This document shows positions 37,223-45,811 of a stretch of DNA of 64,000 nucleotides, piece by piece. Numbering within the stretch: position 1 is the first letter of the stretch; every line of letters starts with the position of its first letter. Made by a program: the position numbers and the translations under genes. This DNA comes from Clostridium sp. CAG:762 (lineage in GTDB: Bacteria; Bacillota_I; Bacilli_A; RF39; UBA660): assembly GCA_000432575.1 (NCBI GenBank), contig HF996781.1, positions 1-64,000 on the forward strand, given 5' to 3'. The notes under the pieces are model-generated. The model saw nothing but the letters and a program-made list of their open reading frames with translations, made no database searches and was not told the DNA's origin.

Positions 37223-37924
37223 GTGAATGAGAAAAAAGAGGAAATAAAGAAAAATTTAATATTTGTTTTGTTATGTATTACTTTTGTTTTATCATGCATT
37301 TTGAGTGATATTATTAATTTTTATATAGGTAGTTCTTTAATATTTTATTTATTTAATATATTGCCTATTTTATCTATTATATGGGGGATGAAGAATAAAT
37401 CTAAATTTATTATAGTATTAAGTATTATATTCTTGTTATTAAGTATTTGGCAAATATTTCTTTTACGTGGTTTTGGTTATTCAATTAATAAGAATAAGGT
37501 AGATAATTATATGATAACAGATATGATAAGTAAAGATATAGATTTTATACTTCCAAAAAAAGGTACAGTTATAGAAATTTATGATATTCTTTCTTGTAAT
37601 AATAAAAATATAATAAAATTATATAATGATACAAGTGATGAAAATGCATTGATATTAGATAGAAAAGATGCTAGACAGTTTGTAAATACGATTAAAAAAA
37701 GTGATAAATGGGTAAGTAAATTAGATAAAACTAATAAATCCTTAGTTGAGGGTATAGTGAATAAAAAAAATAATAAAAATATATATCATTTGATATATAT
37801 TAAAGAAACGAATAGTTTTAATAAAATGCCATATGAAAAAGGGGAATATAATGTATATTATTTAAGATATGAAGTAAAAAGTAGAATGTTAAGAATATAT
37901 AAATATCGTTATTATGTAAGTTAA
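37223..37924 (+). CDS. Unknown three-helix membrane protein
   Basis: A 233-residue protein with a GTG start behind AGGAGAT. Three hydrophobic helices lie in the first 90 residues (about 10-30, 35-55, 62-83), then a soluble domain of about 140 residues with mixed alpha/beta character and a basic C-terminus. Family not recognised. Confidence 0.55.
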   Translation: MNEKKEEIKKNLIFVLLCITFVLSCILSDIINFYIGSSLIFYLFNILPILSIIWGMKNKSKFIIVLSIIFLLLSIWQIFLLRGFGYSINKNKVDNYMITDMISKDIDFILPKKGTVIEIYDILSCNNKNIIKLYNDTSDENALILDRKDARQFVNTIKKSDKWVSKLDKTNKSLVEGIVNKKNNKNIYHLIYIKETNSFNKMPYEKGEYNVYYLRYEVKSRMLRIYKYRYYVS

Positions 37925-37939
37925 TTAAAAGATAAAAAG

Positions 37940-37993
37940 ATAAGAATATATATAAATTACTAAATGATTTATAATATATATCTTTTTTTTTTA
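37940..37993 (+). terminator. Probable terminator
   Basis: AATATATATAAAT with ATTTATAATATATAT (bulged), then T10. Confidence 0.55.
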
Positions 37994-38023
37994 AATAAGC
38001 ATAATATTAGATAGGTGATAGTT

Positions 38024-38263
38024 ATGAATATCATTAATAAGATATCTAATTATATTAGGGAAGATAATTTTCAATTAATATATTTAAAGAATATGGTTAA
38101 TGTTATTAACTATGAAGAGATAAGAGAATTTACTGATACTTTAATAGTTATTAAAGATAAAAATAATTTGTATAAAATAACAGGTAAGAATTTAGTAGTA
38201 AGTAAAATGCAAGATAATGAAATCTTAATTACAGGAGTTATTAATAATATAGAATTTAGGTGA
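38024..38263 (+). CDS. yqfC: YqfC-like sporulation protein
   Basis: A 79-residue protein. Size, the beta-rich centre (NVINYEEIREFTDTLIVIKD), the closing ITGKNLVVSKMQDNEILITG, and above all its place directly before yqfD mark it as YqfC, a mother-cell sporulation protein with a YabP-like fold. Ends with TGA; yqfD starts 7 nt later. Confidence 0.8.
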   Translation: MNIINKISNYIREDNFQLIYLKNMVNVINYEEIREFTDTLIVIKDKNNLYKITGKNLVVSKMQDNEILITGVINNIEFR

Positions 38264-38270
38264 TTTATTT

Positions 38271-39452
38271 ATGAAAAATACATTCTTAAATAAAATAGAT
38301 AGTATTATTAGTATTAAAATAACAGGTAAGAATGTTTATAATTTTATTAATAAGATTATTAAAAATAAAATTAATATTTATAATTTAGATATAATTAATA
38401 GGAAAGAAGCTATTGTTAAAATAAAATATAAAGATTATCTTAAATTAAAAAAAATGCATACTATCTATCATTTTAATATATATAGTTATCATGGTAAATT
38501 AAAAATAAGAAATTATATTAAAAAAAATTATATTTTTTATACTGCTATAATATTGGGATTAATATTATTATTTATTTTATCTAAAATGATATTTAGTATA
38601 GAGGTAATTCATTCTAATAAAGATATAAGAGATTTAATATATAAGGAATTAAATTATCATGGTATTAATACTTTTACATTTAAGAAAGATTATCATAAAT
38701 TAGAAAGTATAGAGAATAAGATACTTAGTGATAATAAAGATAAATTGGAATGGATAGAGATTAATATTAGTGGTACTAAATATATTGTTAAGGTGTTAGA
38801 AAGAAAATTGAATAATAATAATGTTGATGATAATATATATAATGTTGTGGCATCTAAGAATGCTATTATTAGTAAGGTTAAGGCTAGTCATGGGGTTATA
38901 TTAAAGAATACTAATGATTATGTTAGGAAAGGAGAAGTTATAATATCTTCTAATGTTATTTTGCCTAATGGTAGTGTTAATTTAACAAATGCTAGTGGGA
39001 CTGTATATGGAGAAGTATGGTATGAAGTTGAGGCTACTCATCCATATATTTATAAGGAAGAAAGTGCTACTGGTAAGAAGAAGGAAGTTTATGTTATTAA
39101 ATTTTTAAATAAAAGGTTTTCAATATTTGATTTTAATCATTTTGATACGTTTAAATATAGTGAGAAGGTTATTTTAAAAGATAATTATAATATTATAAGG
39201 TTTGTTAAGGAAAAGCAATATGAATTAAAGGTAATTGACGAATATTATACTAAGGAAGAGTTAATTAATAAGATGGTAGATATTGCTAAGAATAAGATAA
39301 GTGAGAATTTAGAAGATGATGAGTATATTAAGAATTATTTTATTTTAGAAGATACTTTTAATGAAAGTGGAATTACTTTAAAAATTTTTTTTAGTGTTGT
39401 TGAAAGTATTGGGGTTTTAGAAAAAATAGAAAATATTGTACAAAATGAATAG
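38271..39452 (+). CDS. yqfD: Sporulation protein YqfD
   Basis: A 393-residue protein. N-terminal domain (1-85), one membrane helix (about 90-110), then a large extracytoplasmic part with the YqfD core (ASKNAIISKVKASHGVILKN, YVRKGEVIISSNV, SGTVYGEVWYEVEA). It is needed for sporulation in Bacillus. phoH and ybeY, which commonly follow, are absent here; an ABC transporter gene follows instead. yqfC and yqfD suggest a spore-forming ancestor or organism. Confidence 0.88.
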   Translation: MKNTFLNKIDSIISIKITGKNVYNFINKIIKNKINIYNLDIINRKEAIVKIKYKDYLKLKKMHTIYHFNIYSYHGKLKIRNYIKKNYIFYTAIILGLILLFILSKMIFSIEVIHSNKDIRDLIYKELNYHGINTFTFKKDYHKLESIENKILSDNKDKLEWIEINISGTKYIVKVLERKLNNNNVDDNIYNVVASKNAIISKVKASHGVILKNTNDYVRKGEVIISSNVILPNGSVNLTNASGTVYGEVWYEVEATHPYIYKEESATGKKKEVYVIKFLNKRFSIFDFNHFDTFKYSEKVILKDNYNIIRFVKEKQYELKVIDEYYTKEELINKMVDIAKNKISENLEDDEYIKNYFILEDTFNESGITLKIFFSVVESIGVLEKIENIVQNE

Positions 39453-39504
39453 TAAAAAAAAGATAAATATGTTATACTTAATGTGGAATAGCAAGGAGGA
39501 TATT

Positions 39505-41820
39505 ATGTTAGAGTTAAAGAATATTTGTAAAAGTTATAAAACAGGGGATTATTATCAAAAAGCTTTACATAATGTTAATTTAAAGTTTAGAGAAAATGAG
39601 TTTGTGGCTATTTTGGGGCCATCAGGAAGTGGTAAGACAACTTTACTTAATATTATTGGTGGCTTAGATAGGTATGATACTGGTGATTTAATTATTAATG
39701 ATGTATCTACTAAAGAGTTTAAAGATAGTACTTGGGATGCTTATCGTAATAATAGTGTTGGTTTTATTTTTCAAAGTTATAATTTGATTAGTCATATATC
39801 TATTTTAGAAAATGTAGAGATGGGTATGACATTAAGTGGAGTAAATGCTAGTATTAGAAAAGAAAAAGCGGTTGAGGCACTAAGAAGTGTTGGCTTAGAG
39901 AAACATATTAATAAAAAGCCTAATCAATTATCAGGAGGGCAAACTCAGAGAGTGGCAATTGCTAGGGCTTTGGTAACAGATCCTGATTTGATTTTAGCAG
40001 ATGAACCATCTGGGGCACTTGATTCTAATACATCGATTCAAATAATGGAATTAATTAAAAAGATTAGTAAAAAGAAATTAGTAATTATGGTAACTCATAA
40101 TGAAGAGTTAGCTAATACTTATGCTAGTCGTGTTATTAGATTAAAAGATGGTGAAATAATAAGTGATAGTAATCCATTTAAAGAAGAAGAACAAAGTGAT
40201 AGTAATTATCAAATAAGAAAGACATCAATGAGTTTTTTCACTGCCTTAAAATTGTCATTTAAAAATATTATTACTAAAAAAGGTAGAACATTACTAACGG
40301 CTTTTGCTTCATCAATTGGTATTATTGGTATTGCTTTGATTTTGTCTTTATCAAATGGATTTAATATAGAAGTAGATAAGTTTGAAGAAAACACTTTATC
40401 TTCAATGCCTATTATGATATCTTCGACATCAGTATCGATGGATGAGGAAACTGTTAATAAGTTAATGGATACAAATAAGAGTGATGAGAATACTTTTACT
40501 TCTAAAAAGGAAATATATCCAATGGAAGATTATAAGGAAACTTTGACACATAAGAATACTTTTAATCAAGAATATATTGATTATGTTGAGAGCTTAGATA
40601 AAACTTTAGTTAATGGAATTGGTTATACTAGGTATACTAATTTAAATATAATTACTAAGAAGAATGGTGTATATGCTCCTTTGGGATTATCTATGTTAGA
40701 GTTTGTATCAATACCTAAGAAATTAGATAGTAATGATATAAATGGAGTTTTAGAAGATAATTATGATTTATTATATGGAAGATTACCTAAGAATAAAGAA
40801 GAACTTGTTTTGGTAGTAGATAAGAATAATCGTATTAGTAAGAAGATTCTTATGGCTTTAGGATTAGATGCTACTAAGGATAAACTTGATTTTAATGAGA
40901 TAGAAAAAATTAATCTTAAATTAGTATTCAATGATGATTATTATAAGAAGATGGGTAATTTTTATACTGTTAATACTGACTTTGAAAAGTTATATAATAT
41001 GGAAAATAATTTGAATTTGAAAATGGTTGGTATTATACGTTGTAAGGAAGAGAAAAAACAGATATTGGGTAGTAGTTATGGACTTTCTTATACAAATGAT
41101 TTACTTGATTATGTGATAGAAGTTAATTCTAAATCTAGTGTTGTAAAAACACAGAGTGAATTAAATTATAATGTTTTAAGTGGGCAACCTTTTGAAGAAG
41201 GAGAAGATAGTACTAATACTAAAGAGATTATGATGTCGTATTTAGGTGGTAGTAGTATTCCTGTTATTATTAATATTTATCCTAAAAATTTTGATGCTAA
41301 GGATAAGATATTAAATTATTTGGATGATTATAATAAGAATTTAAATGAGGAAGATAAGATTATATATACTGATTTAGGAGCTTTAATATCTTCTATGAGT
41401 AGTAGTATTATGGATGCTATTACGATAGTACTTATTGCATTTTCTTCTATCTCTTTAGTAGTAGCCGTTATTATGATAGGAATTATTACTTATATTTCAG
41501 TATTAGAACGTACTAAAGAAATAGGCATTTTGAGGGCTCTTGGTGCTAGAAAAAAAGATATTGCAAGAGTATTTAATGCGGAGACATTTATCATAGGTAC
41601 TGTATCAGGATTACTAGGTATATTTATAGCTAGAATCTTAGTATTTCCTACCAATAAGATAATATTAGATGCTACAGGACTAGATAATGTTGCTAAAATG
41701 AATCCATTACATGCGTTGCTTTTAATAATTATAAGTGTTACTTTAACGGTAATAGGAGGTTCTATACCAGCACATATGGCTAGTAAGAAAGATCCTGTTA
41801 TAGCACTTAGAACTGAATAG
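39505..41820 (+). CDS. ABC transporter, MacB-like ATPase-permease fusion
   Basis: A 771-residue protein. ATPase at about 1-225 with Walker A GPSGSGKTT near 40, signature LSGGQTQRVAIARAL near 145, Walker B LILADEPSGALD. A membrane helix near 265-290 is followed by a roughly 350-residue extracellular domain and three C-terminal helices with RTKEIGILRALGARKKDI near 670, the FtsX hallmark. Same architecture as the pair at 8599-13318 but encoded alone, so it may act as a homodimer. Start behind AAGGAGG. Confidence 0.9.
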   Translation: MLELKNICKSYKTGDYYQKALHNVNLKFRENEFVAILGPSGSGKTTLLNIIGGLDRYDTGDLIINDVSTKEFKDSTWDAYRNNSVGFIFQSYNLISHISILENVEMGMTLSGVNASIRKEKAVEALRSVGLEKHINKKPNQLSGGQTQRVAIARALVTDPDLILADEPSGALDSNTSIQIMELIKKISKKKLVIMVTHNEELANTYASRVIRLKDGEIISDSNPFKEEEQSDSNYQIRKTSMSFFTALKLSFKNIITKKGRTLLTAFASSIGIIGIALILSLSNGFNIEVDKFEENTLSSMPIMISSTSVSMDEETVNKLMDTNKSDENTFTSKKEIYPMEDYKETLTHKNTFNQEYIDYVESLDKTLVNGIGYTRYTNLNIITKKNGVYAPLGLSMLEFVSIPKKLDSNDINGVLEDNYDLLYGRLPKNKEELVLVVDKNNRISKKILMALGLDATKDKLDFNEIEKINLKLVFNDDYYKKMGNFYTVNTDFEKLYNMENNLNLKMVGIIRCKEEKKQILGSSYGLSYTNDLLDYVIEVNSKSSVVKTQSELNYNVLSGQPFEEGEDSTNTKEIMMSYLGGSSIPVIINIYPKNFDAKDKILNYLDDYNKNLNEEDKIIYTDLGALISSMSSSIMDAITIVLIAFSSISLVVAVIMIGIITYISVLERTKEIGILRALGARKKDIARVFNAETFIIGTVSGLLGIFIARILVFPTNKIILDATGLDNVAKMNPLHALLLIIISVTLTVIGGSIPAHMASKKDPVIALRTE

Positions 41821-41845
41821 GCTTATGCCTGTTTTTTTCTTTTGC
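41821..41845 (+). terminator. Short terminator after ABC gene
   Basis: TAGGC, TTAT loop, GCCTG, then T7. The gap after it to 42047 holds a 16-bp palindrome (AAAGATAATTATCTTT) and no gene. Confidence 0.55.
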
Positions 41846-42047
41846 TAGTACATTAAAACATTATAAAATATAGATTTTTATATGTGATTTTGATAGAATA
41901 TAGTTATACTTCTAAAGATAATTATCTTTTTATGAAAAAATAATGAATTTAAGTTTACTTCTATATGATAATTTATATAATAAAAAAATCTTTTACTGAT
42001 AACGCGAATAGCAAATGTCATAATATTTAAAAAAAGTAAAAATAATC

Positions 42048-42076
42048 TTGCTATTTATAAAATATAATGCTATAAT
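42048..42076 (+). promoter_or_regulatory. Promoter of the pilin gene
   Basis: TTGCTA, a 17-nt spacer and TATAAT, with AAGGAGG shortly downstream. Confidence 0.8.
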
Positions 42077-42102
42077 TTATCTAGGATAAGGAGGATTTAA
42101 TA

Positions 42103-42600
42103 ATGAAAAAATTAAATAGTAAAGGTTTTACTTTAATAGAACTATTATCAGTTATTGTTATTTTGGCTATTATTATTGCTATTACTACTCCAAGGATATT
42201 TAATGCTGTTGATAATTCTAAGAAGAGTGCGCTTGATTCTAGTGCATCATCATTAAAAAGTTGGTACAATGAAACAAAATTAGCGGATAATGTTGCTGAT
42301 GAAAGCGATAAAATATTAACAGGTTATGAAGCTACAGAAGCAAAGCAATGCTTAGATGAAGGTTTCTTTAAAGTGGCTAAACAAAGTTCTGCTCAATTTA
42401 AATTAGGGACAAAGGTAAGTGAAGGATGTTCATTTTATTATAAGAAAGATGGTGCAGTTGAATTTGTACTTGTTGCTAATGAGAATGGTAAGTTCTATTT
42501 AGGAGATGCTGTTAGTAAAAACGAAAGTTATAAATATATGTGGGCTAGTAGTGATGGTACTAATAGTTGGAATAATAAAGAGTTAGGATTTACTGATTAA
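42103..42600 (+). CDS. Major type IV pilin-like protein
   Basis: A 165-residue protein with a textbook prepilin leader (KKLNSKG|FTLIELLSVIVIL), one N-terminal helix and a globular head. Two Cys (about 86 and 109) are placed like a pilin disulfide loop. It is monocistronic between a good promoter and terminator, which suggests high expression and a major-subunit role. No pilus ATPase or prepilin peptidase gene is in the window. Confidence 0.88.
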   Translation: MKKLNSKGFTLIELLSVIVILAIIIAITTPRIFNAVDNSKKSALDSSASSLKSWYNETKLADNVADESDKILTGYEATEAKQCLDEGFFKVAKQSSAQFKLGTKVSEGCSFYYKKDGAVEFVLVANENGKFYLGDAVSKNESYKYMWASSDGTNSWNNKELGFTD

Positions 42601-42610
42601 TTAGTGTATT

Positions 42611-42640
42611 AAATGATAGATATAAAACTATCATTTTTCT
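42611..42640 (+). terminator. Terminator after pilin gene
   Basis: AAATGATAG with CTATCATTT, 8-nt loop, T tail. Confidence 0.8.
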
Positions 42641-42677
42641 TTTAATTATGATAAAATGATTTTAAGGATGTGATGAT

Positions 42678-45600
42678 ATGGCTACGATGTGGACAAATGA
42701 ACAGCTTGACGCCATTAATAAGGAAGGGACAAATATAATAGTCTCTGCGGGAGCGGGAAGTGGAAAAACAGCAGTACTTACTGAGAGAGTAATTAGGAAA
42801 CTAAAAAGTGGAGTACCAATTACGAGATTACTTATTTTGACATTTACTAATATGGCTTCAAAGGAAATGAAGGATAGAATAAGAGAATCTATTAAGGATG
42901 ATGAGAGTTTAAAAGAACAACTTAATTTGTTAGATACAGCATTTATTACAACGTTTGATAGTTATGCTTTATCAATTGTTAAGAAATATCATTATAAAGT
43001 AGGGGTAAGTAATAATATTGAGATTGCTGAGAGTAGTATCATTGATTTAAAAAAGATTGAATTAATAGATAAGATATTTGAATCTTTTTATTGTAAAGAT
43101 GATGATTTGTTTATTAAATTAATTACAGATTTTTGTATTAAAGATGATAAGGAAATAAAAGATTATATTTTAACAATTAGTAACAAGTTAGATATGAAAT
43201 ATGATAAAATAGATTATTTAAATGGTTATTTAAATAATTATTATAGTGATACTTTTTTAGATAATATGATTTTAGAGTATACTAAGTTATTAAATAAGAT
43301 AATTGATGAGATAAAGGAATTACTTACTAATATATCTAGTTATGTAGATAGTAATTATTATTTAAAATTAGAAACTAGTATGATTAATTTGCTTAGTGCT
43401 AATGATTATGATTCAATTAAGGAGAATATTAATATAAAACTTCCTATGATTCCAAGAGGTACAGGGGATGAGGCTAAGAAATTAAAGGAAGAAATAAAAA
43501 ATAATATAGATAAATTAAAGGAATATGCTATATATGATGATGTTAATCATATAAAAGAAACGATTTTATTAACTAAAGATTATGCTAAGGTTATAGTATC
43601 TATTTTATTGAAATTGGATAAAGAATTAAATGATTATAAGAAAGAAAATGAGTTATATGATTTTACTGATATAGCAAAATTAGCTATTAAGATAGTAAGT
43701 GAAAATGATGATATTAAGGAAGAACTTAGGAATAGTTATAATGAAATAATGATAGATGAGTATCAAGATACTAATGATTTACAGGAATTATTTATTTCTA
43801 ATATTAGTAATAATAATACTTATATGGTAGGAGATGTTAAGCAGTCTATATATAAATTTAGGAATGCTAATTTATATATATTTAAGAATAAGTATGATAA
43901 TTATGCTAATTTAGATGGTGGTATTAAGATAGATTTAAATAAGAATTTTAGGTCAAGAGAAGAGGTAATAAGTGGTATTAATTTGATATTTGATTATATC
44001 ATGAATGATAATATGGGTGGTGCTTCTTATAAAAAAGAGCATCGTATGATATTTGGTAATCTTACATATAATGCTTTTAAGGCTAAACAAAATAATAGTT
44101 TAGAGATATATAATTATAATGAGGATAAGAAATTTTCTAAGGAAGAAACTGAGATATTTATTATTGCTAATGATATATTGAATAAGATTAAAAATAATTA
44201 TCAAGTATATGATAAGAATAAAAAGGAATTAAGAAGTGTTGATTATAGTGATTTTGTTATTTTAGTGGATCGTATTACTAATAGTTATTTATATAAGAAA
44301 ATATTTAAGTATTTAAATATACCTTTAATAGTATATAAAGATAGTGTTATTAATGATTCTGTTATTTATACGGTTATTAAAAATATTATTGGTTTAATTA
44401 TTAAAGTATATAGTAAATGTTATGATGAGGAATTTAAGTATTTATATGTGAGTATAGCTAGAAGTTTTTTAGTAGAATATAAGGATGATTATATTTTTGA
44501 TGTGGTTATGAATAATAAGTATTATGAGACTAGTTTATTTAATAGGGTTAAGGATATTGCTGGGAAGGTAGATTATTTAACAATAAGTGGTGTTTTGGAT
44601 TTAATAATTGATGATTTCAATATTTATGATAATCTTATTAAAATAGGTAATATCAGTGATTGTTTAAGCGATATTAATTATATGAAAGAATTATTTTTGA
44701 AGATGAATAATTATAATTTGAGTGAATTATATGATTATTTAAAAGGAATAAATGATAATGGAATAGATTTGAAATATTTAAAGGTAGATAATTTTACTAA
44801 TGGGGTAAAGTTAATGACAATTCATAGGTCTAAGGGATTAGAATATAATATATGTTATTATAATATGTTGTTTAAGGAATTTAATTTAAGGGATGTTACT
44901 GATAAGTTTTATTATGATAATAAGTATGGAATAGTTATGCCTTATATAGACAATGGAATAAATAGGACGATTATTAGTAAGATGGTTAAGGATAATTATT
45001 ATAATGAGGAAATAAGTGAAAGAATTAGGTTATTCTATGTGGCTATGACTAGGGCTAAGGAAAAAATGATAGTTATAGTAAATGATATATATGAGAGTGA
45101 TGTGAAGAAGAAATTTAAGAGTTTTAGGGATATTATTTTAAGTATTAGGGATTGTTTATCTAATAATATTACTGATTATGATATTAGTAAAATAAATATT
45201 ACTAGGGATTATAATTATGGAAAAAATGATGTTTATAGAGCAGATAATGCTAAAGTGCTGAAGGTTAATGAATTAGTAATAGATAATGGTTACATAGAGG
45301 AATCAAGTTATTCTAAGAAGACTAATAATATTTTTTCTTATGACGAGAAGAAGTTATTGGAAGTAGGGGAAAGGTTGCATTATATTCTTGAGGTAATTGA
45401 TTTGAAACATCCTAATTTGGATATAATAAAGGATTATTTTATTAGAGATAAGGTGAGTAGTTTATTAAGTAGTGATTTGTTTAAAAATATAGGTAATGCT
45501 AAGATCTATAAAGAATATGAATTTATATATAATCATGATTTAGTTAAGAGGCATGGTATTATTGATTTGATGTTAGAGTATGATAATTATATAGATATAA

Positions 45601-45746
45601 TTGATTATAAATTGAAGAATATTGATGATACAAATTATTTGAAGCAATTAGAGGGATATATGGAGTATATTAAGAGTATTAGTAATAAGGATGTTAATAT
45701 TTATTTGTATTCACTTATTGATAAGAAGTATAAGAAATTAAATTAA
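42678..45746 (+). CDS. addA: Helicase-nuclease subunit AddA-like (UvrD family)
   Basis: A 1022-residue protein. Walker A SAGAGSGKTAVL near 23, motif Ia LTFTNMASKEMKDR near 55, motif II IMIDEYQDTNDLQ near 357, motif V TIHRSKGLEYN near 714, motif VI FYVAMTRAKEKM near 788. A C-terminal RecB-type nuclease shows HGIIDLMLEYD and IIDYKLKN near 950-975. AddAB resects double-strand breaks in Bacillota. It is shorter than the 1230-residue Bacillus protein, and no addB gene is adjacent. Confidence 0.9.
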   Translation: MATMWTNEQLDAINKEGTNIIVSAGAGSGKTAVLTERVIRKLKSGVPITRLLILTFTNMASKEMKDRIRESIKDDESLKEQLNLLDTAFITTFDSYALSIVKKYHYKVGVSNNIEIAESSIIDLKKIELIDKIFESFYCKDDDLFIKLITDFCIKDDKEIKDYILTISNKLDMKYDKIDYLNGYLNNYYSDTFLDNMILEYTKLLNKIIDEIKELLTNISSYVDSNYYLKLETSMINLLSANDYDSIKENINIKLPMIPRGTGDEAKKLKEEIKNNIDKLKEYAIYDDVNHIKETILLTKDYAKVIVSILLKLDKELNDYKKENELYDFTDIAKLAIKIVSENDDIKEELRNSYNEIMIDEYQDTNDLQELFISNISNNNTYMVGDVKQSIYKFRNANLYIFKNKYDNYANLDGGIKIDLNKNFRSREEVISGINLIFDYIMNDNMGGASYKKEHRMIFGNLTYNAFKAKQNNSLEIYNYNEDKKFSKEETEIFIIANDILNKIKNNYQVYDKNKKELRSVDYSDFVILVDRITNSYLYKKIFKYLNIPLIVYKDSVINDSVIYTVIKNIIGLIIKVYSKCYDEEFKYLYVSIARSFLVEYKDDYIFDVVMNNKYYETSLFNRVKDIAGKVDYLTISGVLDLIIDDFNIYDNLIKIGNISDCLSDINYMKELFLKMNNYNLSELYDYLKGINDNGIDLKYLKVDNFTNGVKLMTIHRSKGLEYNICYYNMLFKEFNLRDVTDKFYYDNKYGIVMPYIDNGINRTIISKMVKDNYYNEEISERIRLFYVAMTRAKEKMIVIVNDIYESDVKKKFKSFRDIILSIRDCLSNNITDYDISKINITRDYNYGKNDVYRADNAKVLKVNELVIDNGYIEESSYSKKTNNIFSYDEKKLLEVGERLHYILEVIDLKHPNLDIIKDYFIRDKVSSLLSSDLFKNIGNAKIYKEYEFIYNHDLVKRHGIIDLMLEYDNYIDIIDYKLKNIDDTNYLKQLEGYMEYIKSISNKDVNIYLYSLIDKKYKKLN

Positions 45747-45764
45747 GAATAGTTGTTTTAATAT

Positions 45765-45802
45765 AAAAAAACTCGTTTCTATGTTTAGAAAACGGGTTTT
45801 TT
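45765..45802. terminator. Bidirectional terminator between addA and the LCP gene
   Basis: AAAAAACTCGTTT with AAACGGGTTTTTT (one G-U pair). The A/T runs on both sides serve both convergent genes. Confidence 0.8.
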
Positions 45803-45811
45803 CAGTAATGA

